Shown one piece after another: positions 1-11,600 of a stretch of 64,000 nt of DNA. The notes below the pieces were generated by a model. That model made no database searches and was not told the origin of the DNA. It saw only the letters and a program-made list of their open reading frames with translations. Origin of the DNA: Nematostella vectensis (Eukaryota > Cnidaria > Anthozoa > Actiniaria > Edwardsiidae); assembly GCF_932526225.1 (NCBI RefSeq), contig NC_064041.1:12575951-12639950 (forward strand). Reading direction: 5' to 3'. The position numbers and the translations under genes were made by a program. Within the stretch, counting starts at the first letter, position 1, and the number at the start of each line of letters is the position of its first letter.

Positions 1-3000
1 GCTGCAGCCTGTCCCATAGATCCCTGATCCAGTTCTGCCTTTGCACTGAATGCTCAGCAATCTTTTCCCACAGAGAGTGAAGGTCTGGCAGCTCATAATT
101 TATCAGGTCCTGTAAGTGACAGCTCTGGGTTAGACATCATGTACTGTATGCACAAATATTCATTTTCTTTTGATTTTCAAGAGAATTTTCCCAATAAGAG
201 CTTTACCATAAACAGGGTACATTGTAATTCACAACTTGGAGGTACTGTGTTTAAGTACATTTATTTTGTGTCTGGTGCAATGGCATAGCTGTCAACCCAA
301 CTTGGACAGAAATGTCCAAGTTGTGAAATCAGGTGAAATACAGTAAATATATGTAAAAAAGGGAAAAAAAAAGAAAGCCAATGAAGGAGAGTTGACAGCT
401 ATGCCATACTGTTTTGTAATTTTTATTGTGATTAATAATAGTAATAAATTTTGTAGTGTGCTTCTTAAATCTGATGGCAGCAATTTGTTGCACAATTTTA
501 CCCTTTTGATAAAAATACACTTCTATAGGTGTAGCTCAAAATATGCATTTGTGGTACATTTCTACAACATTCAATGTCATTCATGACACTGCTAGCTAGA
601 GCACAGCATTGAACACAATTTTAATTGTTTGGTCACAATCTGTTTGCAGTACATTTATTATCATGACATGCTATTTTTTGTCATCGCTTCTCCATTGCAA
701 TTGAACTTTATTGTCTTTTTTGTAACTTTAACGTCTAGACACACTGCATTCAAACAATCAACTATATTACTTTTACCTGATCATCAGCAATAGTGTTCAC
801 CAATCTTTCAATCTCTGACATAGAAACAACATCAATTGTAATCAGTAATAACCAACAGAACCATATGTTGATTAAAGCAGCCAAGAGATACCCAACATAC
901 CTTTGTCATTCTCAAGAAGGGATTCCTTTAGGCTCTCACTTGCTTCAATGATACGTGGCTCTAGTTCCTAAAATAATATTAAATGTGTGGCCAAACAAAT
1001 ATGTGTAAAGTTGACATCAGACAGCAAGGTACTGTACATTTCTAGCCTGTTATCTTCATATCTTTTAATTAAAATAAAAAGTCTTACTAACCTATACCAA
1101 AGACAAAAAAACTTTAAAGAGCATCAAGTATTAAATGTAATCTAAAATCGTAATTGTCACCTTTTCTGGCTAAAATACTGAGCCCCTCGAGAATTCTGAA
1201 GGATGTAAAACTCCCCTTGTATCATGCTTCTTATAGGATCATCCCTCACACTCACTCAAAACACCCCCCTAAGTTTTGCACAGAATAAGCACCTCATGGA
1301 CCTTGGGTGTTGTGGATACACAATAAAACCATGCTCAGACCCTCTGCCCTACATTCATACATAACACACCCCTGTACATTTTAAGAATTATCTCAGAGTG
1401 AACAGACATCTGCATTCTGACCAGGCACCCAAGTGGACGTACTGTATGGCATTGTGGTTGATGAAAGCAACTCATGGCATAAACATGCCCCAAAAAGCCT
1501 CCACACACATATACAGTACCACCGCAAGGTTTGCCTTAAAGTTTTTCGCTTCGACGAAGGGCTAACGCTCAAAATGTCAGCGCAGCCACTCTGTTTTAGG
1601 GGCGTTTAACATCACTTTTCAACCTTCTGTTGATTCATACCTTGTCTACACCACGCCTACACAGACCATCTAGTTTTTCTACAGCTTGCCTGTATTCTTA
1701 CTACTTATACCATTGCCTAAGAGTGCACGGATCACTGCATTTTGATCAGGCACTTGTAAAGCCTAAACTGTAGCTGGTAAAAGCATCCAGCATGATGGAG
1801 CAAAAATTATACTTACTGCATTGATAACGGCAAATTCCTGATACATATCCTCCAAGATGGACTCGTGTCTCTCCTTTCTGCTGACCTGTATCTTCTCGAT
1901 GATGTTGGATTTTGATTTTGTTTGTCCTAGAGTGAGTTACAAAAATAAGGGATACAGTGTTTATTGATTTCTCCACAAGAATGGGTACAGTAAAAAGATA
2001 TGGATTTTTTTACATTTACCACATTAACTTATTGCATAGGGAGGTTTAAGAGAAGATGGCTTACTTAAAATGACCAATAATGTCCTATTTACATATGCTT
2101 CTTAGAGAAAGGGGGGAGGGCTTGACTATTGTAACATTCTAGGTTACTTACTCGGAAAGTCTGAAAGACCTCGAACTTCCTGTGCAGCAAAATAGTTCTC
2201 TGGTTTGGAATCTCTTTCTATGGCCTCTAAAGCAGCATACCTGATCAAAATTAATTTTAAAGAACATAATTTCACATGGTTCAAACAAGACTTGGAGTGT
2301 CACTTCTTAAAGCAATAAATAAGACTTTAAGAACAAGAACACACAATATATTTGTAATACATACCTGCCAACCTTAAAAAATCTCAAGGTGTGAGAATTT
2401 TTGGGGTGTGAAGTGGGTGTATTCTATTTTTTGGGGAGGGGTGGGTATACCCTCGCAGGCATTTGACGTATAGAAAGTTCCCATGCACAAATCCACTTAT
2501 AGATCTCACTAGGGTTTTAGATGAATTGCGCTATGCAATGGAATTATTGTTTTAATAATTTTTATGAAAAATTGGGAAAATGTCAATTTTCTATAGAATA
2601 ATTTTTCGAAAGCGATAATAATCGCTAAAAAGTGGGAGATCATCAGGTGCTCAACGCAGGAAAAGGGGTCGAAAATCTTGAGACCCCTGCCTACTTTAAT
2701 GCGGGAGAGTTGACAGGTATGATAATACACGCCTGTTTGCAATTACCAGCTACATCTTGCTTACTATACTAGTTGTCTTATTTACAGTAAGGGTCCCCGA
2801 TACTCTATCAAACAGTAGATCAGTAAGACACCTGTTCTATACTGTGTATATGATCACAAAAAAAGATTACTAGGTATATGACTGATGACAGGTAATTAAG
2901 ACATCTCTTTTACATAATTCTTTATAGCACTTTTAATGCCTGGTGCACACTAGTGACATAACGACATACATAGGCATGCCCACTATTAGGTTCATATGTA

Positions 3001-5109
3001 AGTGTGTGAATTGTTCACATAAAGACATAGGCCGGACATAACGACATGGGCATGATATAAAAAATATTTCCCATGTTTTTTTTTAATTGATACTTACTTA
3101 TAATAGACTGGGTTCTCAATGTATGATTCGTTTGGCATGCCATGAGCCCAAGACTTTTGACGGCTTGATAGGAGGCCATGTGTGACAAGCTTTGAGTCTT
3201 TGACAAGGGGTAGAAGTGGAGACTTAGGCTTGGGTGGGTGCCGTTCTTGCTCAAGGGCTCTAACAAGGCTAACCTACAGAGCAGAGTTTAAAGGTTAAAT
3301 TCTCTTCTAGATTCAGTGAAATCTAGATGTTATAATTCAGTGGTGAATCGAAAGAAAGATTTTTTCTAATTTTACTATAATGATGTTCTTTTTTTCTGTC
3401 AAAAAATAGCCCATTTATGGACATCTCCATAAAAAGTAGATGGGGTAATCATCCTATCTTTTTGCTAAAAAATTCTACTGACTGCTATCCCAGGGCGTCT
3501 CCACTGCTGCTATCCCTTAGGGGGTCTCACGCTAGTGGATGATCCATCCAAATAGCAATTACACATATTAATGTAGAAAAGAGATGTGCTTGATGAAGGG
3601 ATCTTCATCAAGCACATCTCAGGTTCTTAAAACCTTTCACTTATATCAATCTAGCCAAAACAAAGCATAGATAAACTTTCAAATTCTGAAAAGGGAATTG
3701 AATTTGATTGAAATTTGAATTTTCTACAGATCTTTGAAAATTTTCCTGGCCAAGTGAATAATTCCAAGTTTTGGCGGGAAAATCTGAAACAACGTTTTTT
3801 CCTTAAATGCGTTAAAATTCAGAGACGACAATACCACTATATTGGTGAAGTGTTTTCTATTGCAATGCTACCCACAATGAAGCGAAGAATAATTTAAAGT
3901 CGAAAATTGTATGCGAAAAAAGAAAATATCATTTTGTTGTAGGTTTCAAACACAGTGCGCGCTCGTGAGAATTTCGCCATTTTTGGTTGCAAATGCAGCG
4001 CACACGCACAATGCAAAAACAATTCAAAGACTAAAAATATCTGCTAAATTCTTCAGATTTGTTTCCTGAAGTTAAATAATCATGTGACTACCACGTTGAG
4101 ATATAATAAAGATGATGGTAAAAGTTGTAACCACACACATTCTTCAGCAATAACTAAGAAGAGATGAAGACGGGAACCGGTTTAGCGTGCGCATATGTTT
4201 TCTCATGTAATTTGGTTGACATCTCGATCTACGTCTCAAATCACTGGACCCGGGCCTTTTAGTTCATGCCCTTTTTTTCCAAAGATGGCCAAAATACCTC
4301 AATATCACAGATTTGAGTTATTCGTGCGAAAACATGTTTTATAGGGTCCATACAAACCACATGCCATTTGAAAGATGAAAATATAAAGAATTGACAAAGT
4401 CTATCAACGCTGAAAGGTTATATGGACTTTAAGGACTTCAATTCAGGAAAACCGAATTGAACCGGAAAAATAATGCTTGAAAATCTCCTTTCACAAGCGA
4501 TACAGTGGGCATGTAACTTTTTCCTGCAGGGAGCCCACAGGGAGCCAAATGGAGCGTTATCTTTTTGAGACAGACAAACAACATAGAGTTTGTAGAGAAA
4601 AAGGATTCTGAGAAATGACATTGCAATTGGTATTTTATAAGATGTGCGTACTTCAGACATTCAGATTGTTTTATATTTTTTTACACAAGGGTAGGGTGGC
4701 AGGTGTGGTAGTTTTGTATAAAAAGTGACCATTGAGAGTACTCGAAAAAGCGTTGTGCTAAACGTTAAGCGTTTTGCTTAACGTAAATGTTTTTGGTGAT
4801 AACAGGCCATAGTTCAAGGTTATCGGATATTTTGCCCAAAAAAAAATATACGTGGACTTAACATTCAAAGGAAGAAACGATAACCTTAAAAAAAATACTT
4901 TAAAGAGCGAAACGAACCAGTTGGAATCGTGTATAATACTATTCCTATGTAGGGTTTCACGGCTCAGAATTTCGGATTTAGCAGAGAAACTTCGACGAGG
5001 CCTGAACGAACGTAGCATTAAAGAACTCTCCTACCTCTGCGTCGAAAACTTGTCGATAAACCTTCCCTTCGGGAACCATTCTCGAAGCGGAAAGTTCGCT
5101 ATGAGCCAT
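1..5109 (-). CDS. CCDC180: CCDC180-like coiled-coil protein, 5' seven exons (partial)
   Basis: Exons, in transcript order on the minus strand: 5109-5035, 3273-3098, 2240-2152, 1926-1817, 967-901, 814-777 and 109-1, running off the left edge. All have AG/GT borders and phases agree at every junction, giving about 221 residues. The product starts MAHSELSASRMVPEGKVYRQ. Segments GKVYRQVFDAEVSLVRAL, SRQKSWAHGMPNESYIENP and AAQEVRGLSDFP match the order and spacing of the N-terminus of vertebrate CCDC180 as I know it; the later part (ELEPRIIEAS, LLENDKEIERL, DLINYELPDLHSLWEKIAEH) is the start of its DUF4455 helical region. CCDC180 is a long coiled-coil protein associated with ciliated cells; its molecular role is poorly defined. 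The ATG at 5109 is preceded by a normal upstream region and lies head-to-head with the next gene. Family assignment is strong; the far C-terminus is not in the window. Confidence 0.87.
280..407. mobile_element. Small MITE, TIR ATGGCATAGCTGTCAAC
   Basis: ATGGCATAGCTGTCAAC at the left end is matched by GTTGACAGCTATGCCAT at the right end, 128 bp overall, with no coding capacity. It lies in an intron of the CCDC180-like gene. The inner end GAGAGTTGACAG is shared with the element at 2361-2722. Confidence 0.65.
2361..2722. mobile_element. MITE with TACCTGCCAAC / GTTGACAGGTA ends
   Basis: The left end reads ATACCTGCCAACCTT and the right end GGGAGAGTTGACAGGTAT, about 360 bp apart, in intron 2 of the CCDC180-like gene. 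Inner parts contain AAATCTCAAGGTGTGAGA and CTTGAGACCCCTGCC, remnants of a longer imperfect inverted repeat. It is non-coding; the superfamily is not determined. Confidence 0.6.
3581..3620. repeat. Perfect 18-bp inverted repeat with 4-nt loop
   Basis: GAGATGTGCTTGATGAAG (3581-3598) and CTTCATCAAGCACATCTC (3603-3620) are perfect reverse complements separated by GGAT. It lies in CCDC180-like intron 1. Confidence 0.9.
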
Positions 5110-5664
5110 CGTAACACCCTTTTTCTTACAAAGTTTGTTTTTTTCTAAACTGTTTTCAAATCTGAGCCGCCATTTTGGTTTGGTTGTTCGTTGTTGTTGT
5201 TGTTATAGGCAACGTGATGTAGTTACCAGGGCTTCCCACTAACACAGGGAGCCTTATTTCACAATTTATCAATATCAAAATAAATATATTTCTCAGAAAT
5301 CTAGAAATCTCGACCACTCTCGCATTTTATATAAGTGGTTTTATTCATTTTGTCTCTTTAGATTTTTCAATGGTCATAAACAAGGTGTCCAAAGCACAAC
5401 CTTGGGTACCCTGTGGTTTCTAAATACAGGTAACCCGCATAAAGTCAAAACATCATTTCCGGTCTTCTTGGAAAAGCCTCGGGGAACAGGCGTAGCACTA
5501 CTTTCAATGCATCATATTTTGTTTATTCGAGCACGCACTGTGTGGAAGACGATGTGTAGAAATTGAAGGTAGTCGGTTTGGACAAACTACATAAAAATAT
5601 GATCTTGCAAGTGTGAAAAGCAGACTCGGTAATTTGAGCTTAATGCTCAAATCTCCTGCTCGCG
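5110..5664. promoter_or_regulatory. Putative bidirectional promoter between CCDC180 and the Roco-like gene
   Basis: This 555-bp gap separates the start codons of two divergently transcribed genes. It holds a YY1-like motif, GCCGCCATTTTGG, at 5166-5178, short (TTG)n at about 5188-5202, and a copy of a recurring GGGTACCCTGTGGTTT motif at about 5407. I see no convincing TATA box. The shared-promoter role is inferred from geometry. Confidence 0.4.
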
Positions 5665-8600
5665 ATGCTTTCGATCACAAGTTCAGGTAAGAAAAGAGGT
5701 AAACAACACCCAGCCATACTTGTCTGCATTCGTTGTCTACATATTCATGGACTTCAAGGTGAACATAGAGTTCTAACAAGTTAAATTAACAATGGAGTTC
5801 CGGAGAAATGCGTAATGCGGGAGGGGGAGGGGGGGGGGGGGGGGGGGTGCGGAGTCAGGAGTAGAGCAATGTGACGATTCAGCTGGAATTCATTTCAGGG
5901 ACATAAGCTGCTAGATAGTCCGATTTCATGTTCACATGCCCCCAGCTCACCACCCCCTGTTATGGCCCTGACAGTGAACCTGACAGAGGGTGGGCGATTA
6001 CAAAGAAATGTATGCATTAAAAAGTCATGCAGCAAGGAGGGTTTGCATGAAAATTGATAATTTTTACACATTTACAAGGGTGTGTGTGTGTGTGGGGGGG
6101 GAGCTAGTCCCCCTTTTGCCCTCTCTTTTCCTCGAGCCAGGGGGTTTGGTAGAACCACACCATTCATCTGAAAGGACAGCTCAAATCAGCAATAATTTCA
6201 TAGCACTTCGAGCTAGGGCAAGTTAACCAGACAAAGGGCAAATGCACCCCCCTTGGTGGCCAAAATGTGAGTCATTTCTTATTAAGGAGACTTCATTCAA
6301 ATACTAAGCTTTTTCCATATGATACCTATGACTATGCACCCCCCTCCCCCTAGGCCAATCCTAGGAATGCGCCTGTTATGGAATCTTGATGTTATGGACA
6401 TAATTACAATTTTTTATGGACATCTAATTATTATGGGCAGAATTACAATTCCTGACAACACCAAAATAAGAGGAAATGACTAGGGAGTATCTCCCATTAT
6501 TACAACTGTTGCTATTACAGAGGGACACTAGGTTAGGGTCCTAAGGTGTCCACAGTTAAAGTTGACTGTATTGGGTTCTTTGATTTTTATAGGTCATACT
6601 TACAAACAGTACAAAGTTGTGCTTGTTGGTGATGCTGGAGTAGGCAAGAGCTTTGTTATCGACCGGCTGAATTCCACTAGTGAGCACTGGCAGGGTTCTC
6701 GTCTGTATAAGCCTACAACAGGTGGTCATGCTTCTTACTTCACTGCCTCAAATAGTTGTCACCTCTATCTGCTTGACACCTCTGGCTTGGAGGAGTACAG
6801 AGAACTGACAAAAATTTACCTGAAGAACTTAGACTGTGTTGTGTTCACATTTGCCCTAAATGACCCGCACAGTCTGTCGAGCTTGGAAAAATGGAATAAT
6901 GATTTCTTGGATGTGTTTTTAGGGGATAGCTCTAGAGTTCTCAAGTTTGTTCTTGGCTGCAAAATAGATACACAGCATGAAGCAGATATTCAACCTAAAG
7001 CAGAGGACTTTGCCTCAAGAATTGGTGCAGAGCTTTCTATTACCTCAGCCATCACAGGAACTAATGTAAATGACTTTTTTGAAAGAATTGCAGATAAACT
7101 TAAGCAACATGTCTCATCAACTGAAGTCTGGGTTGACAAAACTGACAATTTTGTAGCAGAGCCTAATTCCTCTCTTGTGGATGATGAGCTGTTACCAAAG
7201 GAACTGCTGATGAGTTTTCCTGATCCATTACTGTTGAACCCAGGGGATAAGCCAGTTACTTCCTTAAGGGTTCATCACCAATATGTTTCTATGACAACAG
7301 AAGGTGACCAGCAATTCCAGTGGGGTTGTCATGAGAATAACAGGTATGAACATTACGGGTGTCACAGTAAGGAAGACACAGCTAGCCCTGCTTATGGTAA
7401 CTAACATTTTGACAGGGGACAATATAGGGAGTTGGGCCATCAGGTCCTTGACAAGTACTTACCAAATGCGAACATAAGCAAAATGTTGCAAGCAAATCTG
7501 TAAATGAAAACCAAAAATGAAGCCCTTGAGAAAATATTATAAGATTATTCAAGCATTGCCTTTACTGAAAGCAAATCTAAATTTTGGACCAACCCCTCTT
7601 GGGGTTGCACCTTCCTAACTCTCTCTTTTTCATTTCACAGAACATCAGCTATCAACAATCTCACTTTAGTAGAAATGGAGCAGAGCAAACCTGACCAGCC
7701 TCCAGAACGCAGCCTTCTAAAGAAGTGTATTGAGACACTGAGACCAACCAGTACCTGGCAGCATGAGTGGCTGGAAGGGAGCGGATGCCTGGCAGCTACT
7801 ATTAGACGACAACCCACTGAGATTGAACTGGTCAAGGACCTATGTGATGTAAAGATCTGCTCTGGTAAGTAAGATTTTTAAAATCTCTGTTAAAACACAT
7901 AAGATTACATGTCTATGTCTGTCTATAGATAGTACAACATGTATATTAGGCATTTATCTGCAATATACTGTTTCTACCTCTCTTTTCTGCAACTGTCAAA
8001 TTTTTAATACTGCCTTTTAATAAGTGCAGGCCTGTCGACCAGATGTGGGAGAGTTTCCACTTAGCTGTGAAGGATATTCTCAAGTCGTACTCGCATTGGG
8101 TTCAGAGTCGTTAGGAACTGACGAATGACATACAAAATGACAAATAAAAAAAGGTGGCGGTGTGGGAGGGGTTGGCACCTGAACCCAATTCTCACCCTCA
8201 GGCTACGCGCTTGGAGTAGGAATAGTTTAGAGAAGACCGTGAAAAGATAAGGGGTGGTGAAAGGCCAACCCGAGAAAATTCTTAGATGGCGAGCAGGCCG
8301 TTTTGAAGTCTGGTGGCAGAGGCCGGAAAATAGGGGTTTCGCACAAGTCGAGAGCTAGAGAAGGTTTGAAAGCAGATTTGAGTAGATATTGGTCCCCTAA
8401 ACAACGCCTGGTAGTTAGTGGAGTCGAATTGTGGTATACGTTTTGAATTATTTACGTTTTTCATTTTCGGGTCAAAAACCACAGGGTACCCGACTATGAA
8501 TTTTACAAAATAATTTATTGAGCAAGGTTCAAGTGTGTTGGCGCATAAGATTGGGAAAAAAAACATAGAGTTTTCATTCTATTGGCGTTTATAACTCAGA

Positions 8601-11600
8601 AGCTACCTAAACATGATGCTCCAGTGTCAAATATGGCATCTGAGCTAAATCTAGGCTCCTTTATGCTTCTCTTTTATATCTGATGAGACCACAGGGATCC
8701 CAAGTCAAGTTTTCTTTAAATATAATAATAATGATAATCGATTTTTATAGCGCCACTTCTACTATGAATCCAGTGGCGCTTAACAATATAAAAATTAAGG
8801 TAACAATATTTTATATAAAGTATTTAAAACTTAGTAACTTAGACTAAACTAACTAACTGACTAACTAATTAGCAAACTAACTAATTAACTAACTAACTAA
8901 CTGACTAACTAACTAGCTAGCTAGCCTAGACTAACTAACTAACTCATAGCATCTCAAAATACACTTGATATAAGAAATATAGTAAAAACAGCAAACAATT
9001 CAATAGAAAGAAAACTTAGTATAGGGGAAAAAAAATATAGAAATGATAGGTCCTTTAAAACATGTTAAAAAGCACTTCTGAAAAGATAGGTTTTAACCAT
9101 TGTCTTGAATTCATTTAAACTGTTAAGCAAGTCAATGGTAAAACAATTGGTGACAGCTCCTAGACAGATGACTAGATTGAGAGAATGTTCACAGTCAAAG
9201 TCGGCCGAGATCTGTTTGGAAGACTTTGCAAATGCATGACAAGTCAACCTAGCAGTCCCCTGCGCCTCCAATAATGGAAGTTTACCATAAGTGACCTTGT
9301 CAAAATTCTTGAGGAAGGCGTTGACAAAATAAATCGTTAATATCTTAGGTGAAATGGCATTTATTCAGATGCAAATACGTTTGGGGAGCTTGTGCAAAAA
9401 TATTTCACCATCATCATGACACAGATCACCACCAACAACTGCTCTATTCTTAACATTGTCTTCGATCAGTATTGGGGAATACAACGTTTCAGGCTGGGAA
9501 GAGGCAGCGGGCCAGGAGAGGTCTACAGATGGTCTTGAGATAAGAAACGTAGGACACAATACATCAGAGTCACGACAATGGTCCAAAAGTACCTACAGAA
9601 CCCAAAGAACAAGACCATCTGTTGCCCGGGAAGGACCTTTTCTTATGAGGAGGTCTTTTCAATGGGAAAAAGGAAATCAGCAAGCTTGAGTCCACAAAGA
9701 ACAGATACGCAAATGATTCTGCATGCTGCCTACTATGCAAGCGACTTCTCAACAGTCATCATTCAATCCCCAGATACAGATTTCCTCGCCCTTTGTATCA
9801 CGCACTTCATTGCCATCGGATGTCAGGCGTTATGATTTCGAACAAGCACTTGCGACCGCCAGAACTTTATCCCAGTCCACTCAATCCATGAAAGGCTAGG
9901 AGAGCGGCTTTGCCAGTCACTACCAGCATCTATAACTTAACCGTGTGCGATTCCACAAGCAGCATCTCTGGTAGAGGAAAGAGGAAGCCATGGCTAACGC
10001 TAAGACAAAGAGCTGCACGCCAATCGGCGCTTAGTCTGTTTGGTCAGCATCAAGCCCTCGATGATGAGATAGCAGCGAAGACAGAGGCTTTTTTTTGCAA
10101 TCTCTATCTGTATCAAGATCAGCTGACGAGCTGCGCCATCTGATGTTATTCCAACATCAGACAGACTCAGGCAACATATGGAGCGTGCCAGCTTCCAGAC
10201 GTTCTGTTGTTGGCCGAGTCCAAAGGAACATGAATGAGAAAAGCAAGATGGAAGTCTCAGGCCTGTCTACATGACGAAAGACCCAGTTCCACCAAGTCAT
10301 TTCGAGCCAACAAGGTTTGGATGCTGATGTCAACGGAATTTTTCTTGTGTAAACAAGGGTCTGTCATCACAGAATCCTGTTCATGTACGGCTAAAGAGGC
10401 AAAGATCCCCCATAACACAGCAAGCAAGTAGATGAGTCAGATGACGAAAACAGTGATGATGAGTAGGATCAAGTCCTGTTATGCTAGTGCCAACCCTTCG
10501 CAATTACCTTCTTTTTCTTTTACAATGCATTAAATACATTCTTTATATAGCTGAGATGTCGGATGACAGGCCGGGTACCACAGCCAAGACGGAAAGAGGG
10601 CTGATCTGTGTTAGATTGACTATCAGGTAACTTTGTTTTCCATTTTCAAAGTAGTAATATTGGGCTCCCTGTGGTTTTAATGTCATGCGAGGCTACACCT
10701 TCGGTACAATAAACGCACTTTCAATGCCGGACTGCAATTGCTAATATTGTATTTTTTCATAATAAGTAAGCATAGCATCCTGCTCAATCATTCTCTGAAT
10801 ATTTCTCTATGTGAGTCCTTCATGCAAATATATGACTCGGGCACCCTGTGGTTTTAGGCTGTATTAGTTGGAGCGACTTGCAACATATGGAAAGTATGTT
10901 TGTAGAATGTTTCCATGCCTATATTGTATGTTTTGCATGCTCAATAAATTATTTTGTAAAATTCATACTCGGGTACCCTGTGGTTTTTCACCCCAAAAAG
11001 AAAAACGTAAACAATTCAAAACGTATACCACAATTCGACTCCACTTACTACCAGGCGTTGTTCAGGGGACCAATATCTACTCAAATCTGCTTTCAAACCT
11101 TCTCTAACTCTTGACTTGTGCGGAACCCTCTGCTGCTACCAGACTAAAAAGTTTTTGTTTTTCTGAAGATCCTTAAATTCGAGATGCCGTCAAAATTGGC
11201 GAGAAAATAAAAATTTCTAGGAAACATTCCACACCCCTATTCTACTCACTCCAAAATGCCCTGTACTACCAAGCTAACAGAATTTCGCGCCCCGCTTTCA
11301 GTCTTGCATGCTTTCATAAAACACGCAAGATTAGAATGATTACAATACGGCGAATTACGATACGATTAATCCCATTAATGTATTGAATGAATTCGAAAGG
11401 GGCCAGGATGACTTCATGTTTGGGTAGATATCCTTATGCGCTTGTGTTCAAAGTGCCCTTTTAATTGTGATATCAACTGCTCAATCATTTTTCAGAAGAA
11501 ATCACAGCTCTTCAAAGACCACGTGGCTTATGCCACGCCCTTCTTCGTACGAAGCACCATATCATAATGGAATATGGCCTTAGTTCTTTCAAAACGGATG

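Larger units (their letters stand above)
8312..11146. mobile_element. About 2.8-kb element with inverted arms, in intron 3 of the Roco-like gene
   Basis: About 210 bp at 8312-8528 recurs inverted at 10934-11146. Matching blocks include TCTGGTRGCAG, GCACAAGTC, GATATTGGTCCCC with its complement, GTCGAATTGTGGTATACG and AACCACAGGGTACCCGA. Between the arms are a CTAA-rich microsatellite and a decayed coding relic at 9560-10470. The layout fits a transposon with long inverted ends; no target-site duplication could be fixed. Confidence 0.55.

Noticed and set aside
4852..5148. Plus-strand ORF of 98 codons
   Set aside because: Antisense shadow of CCDC180-like exon 1.
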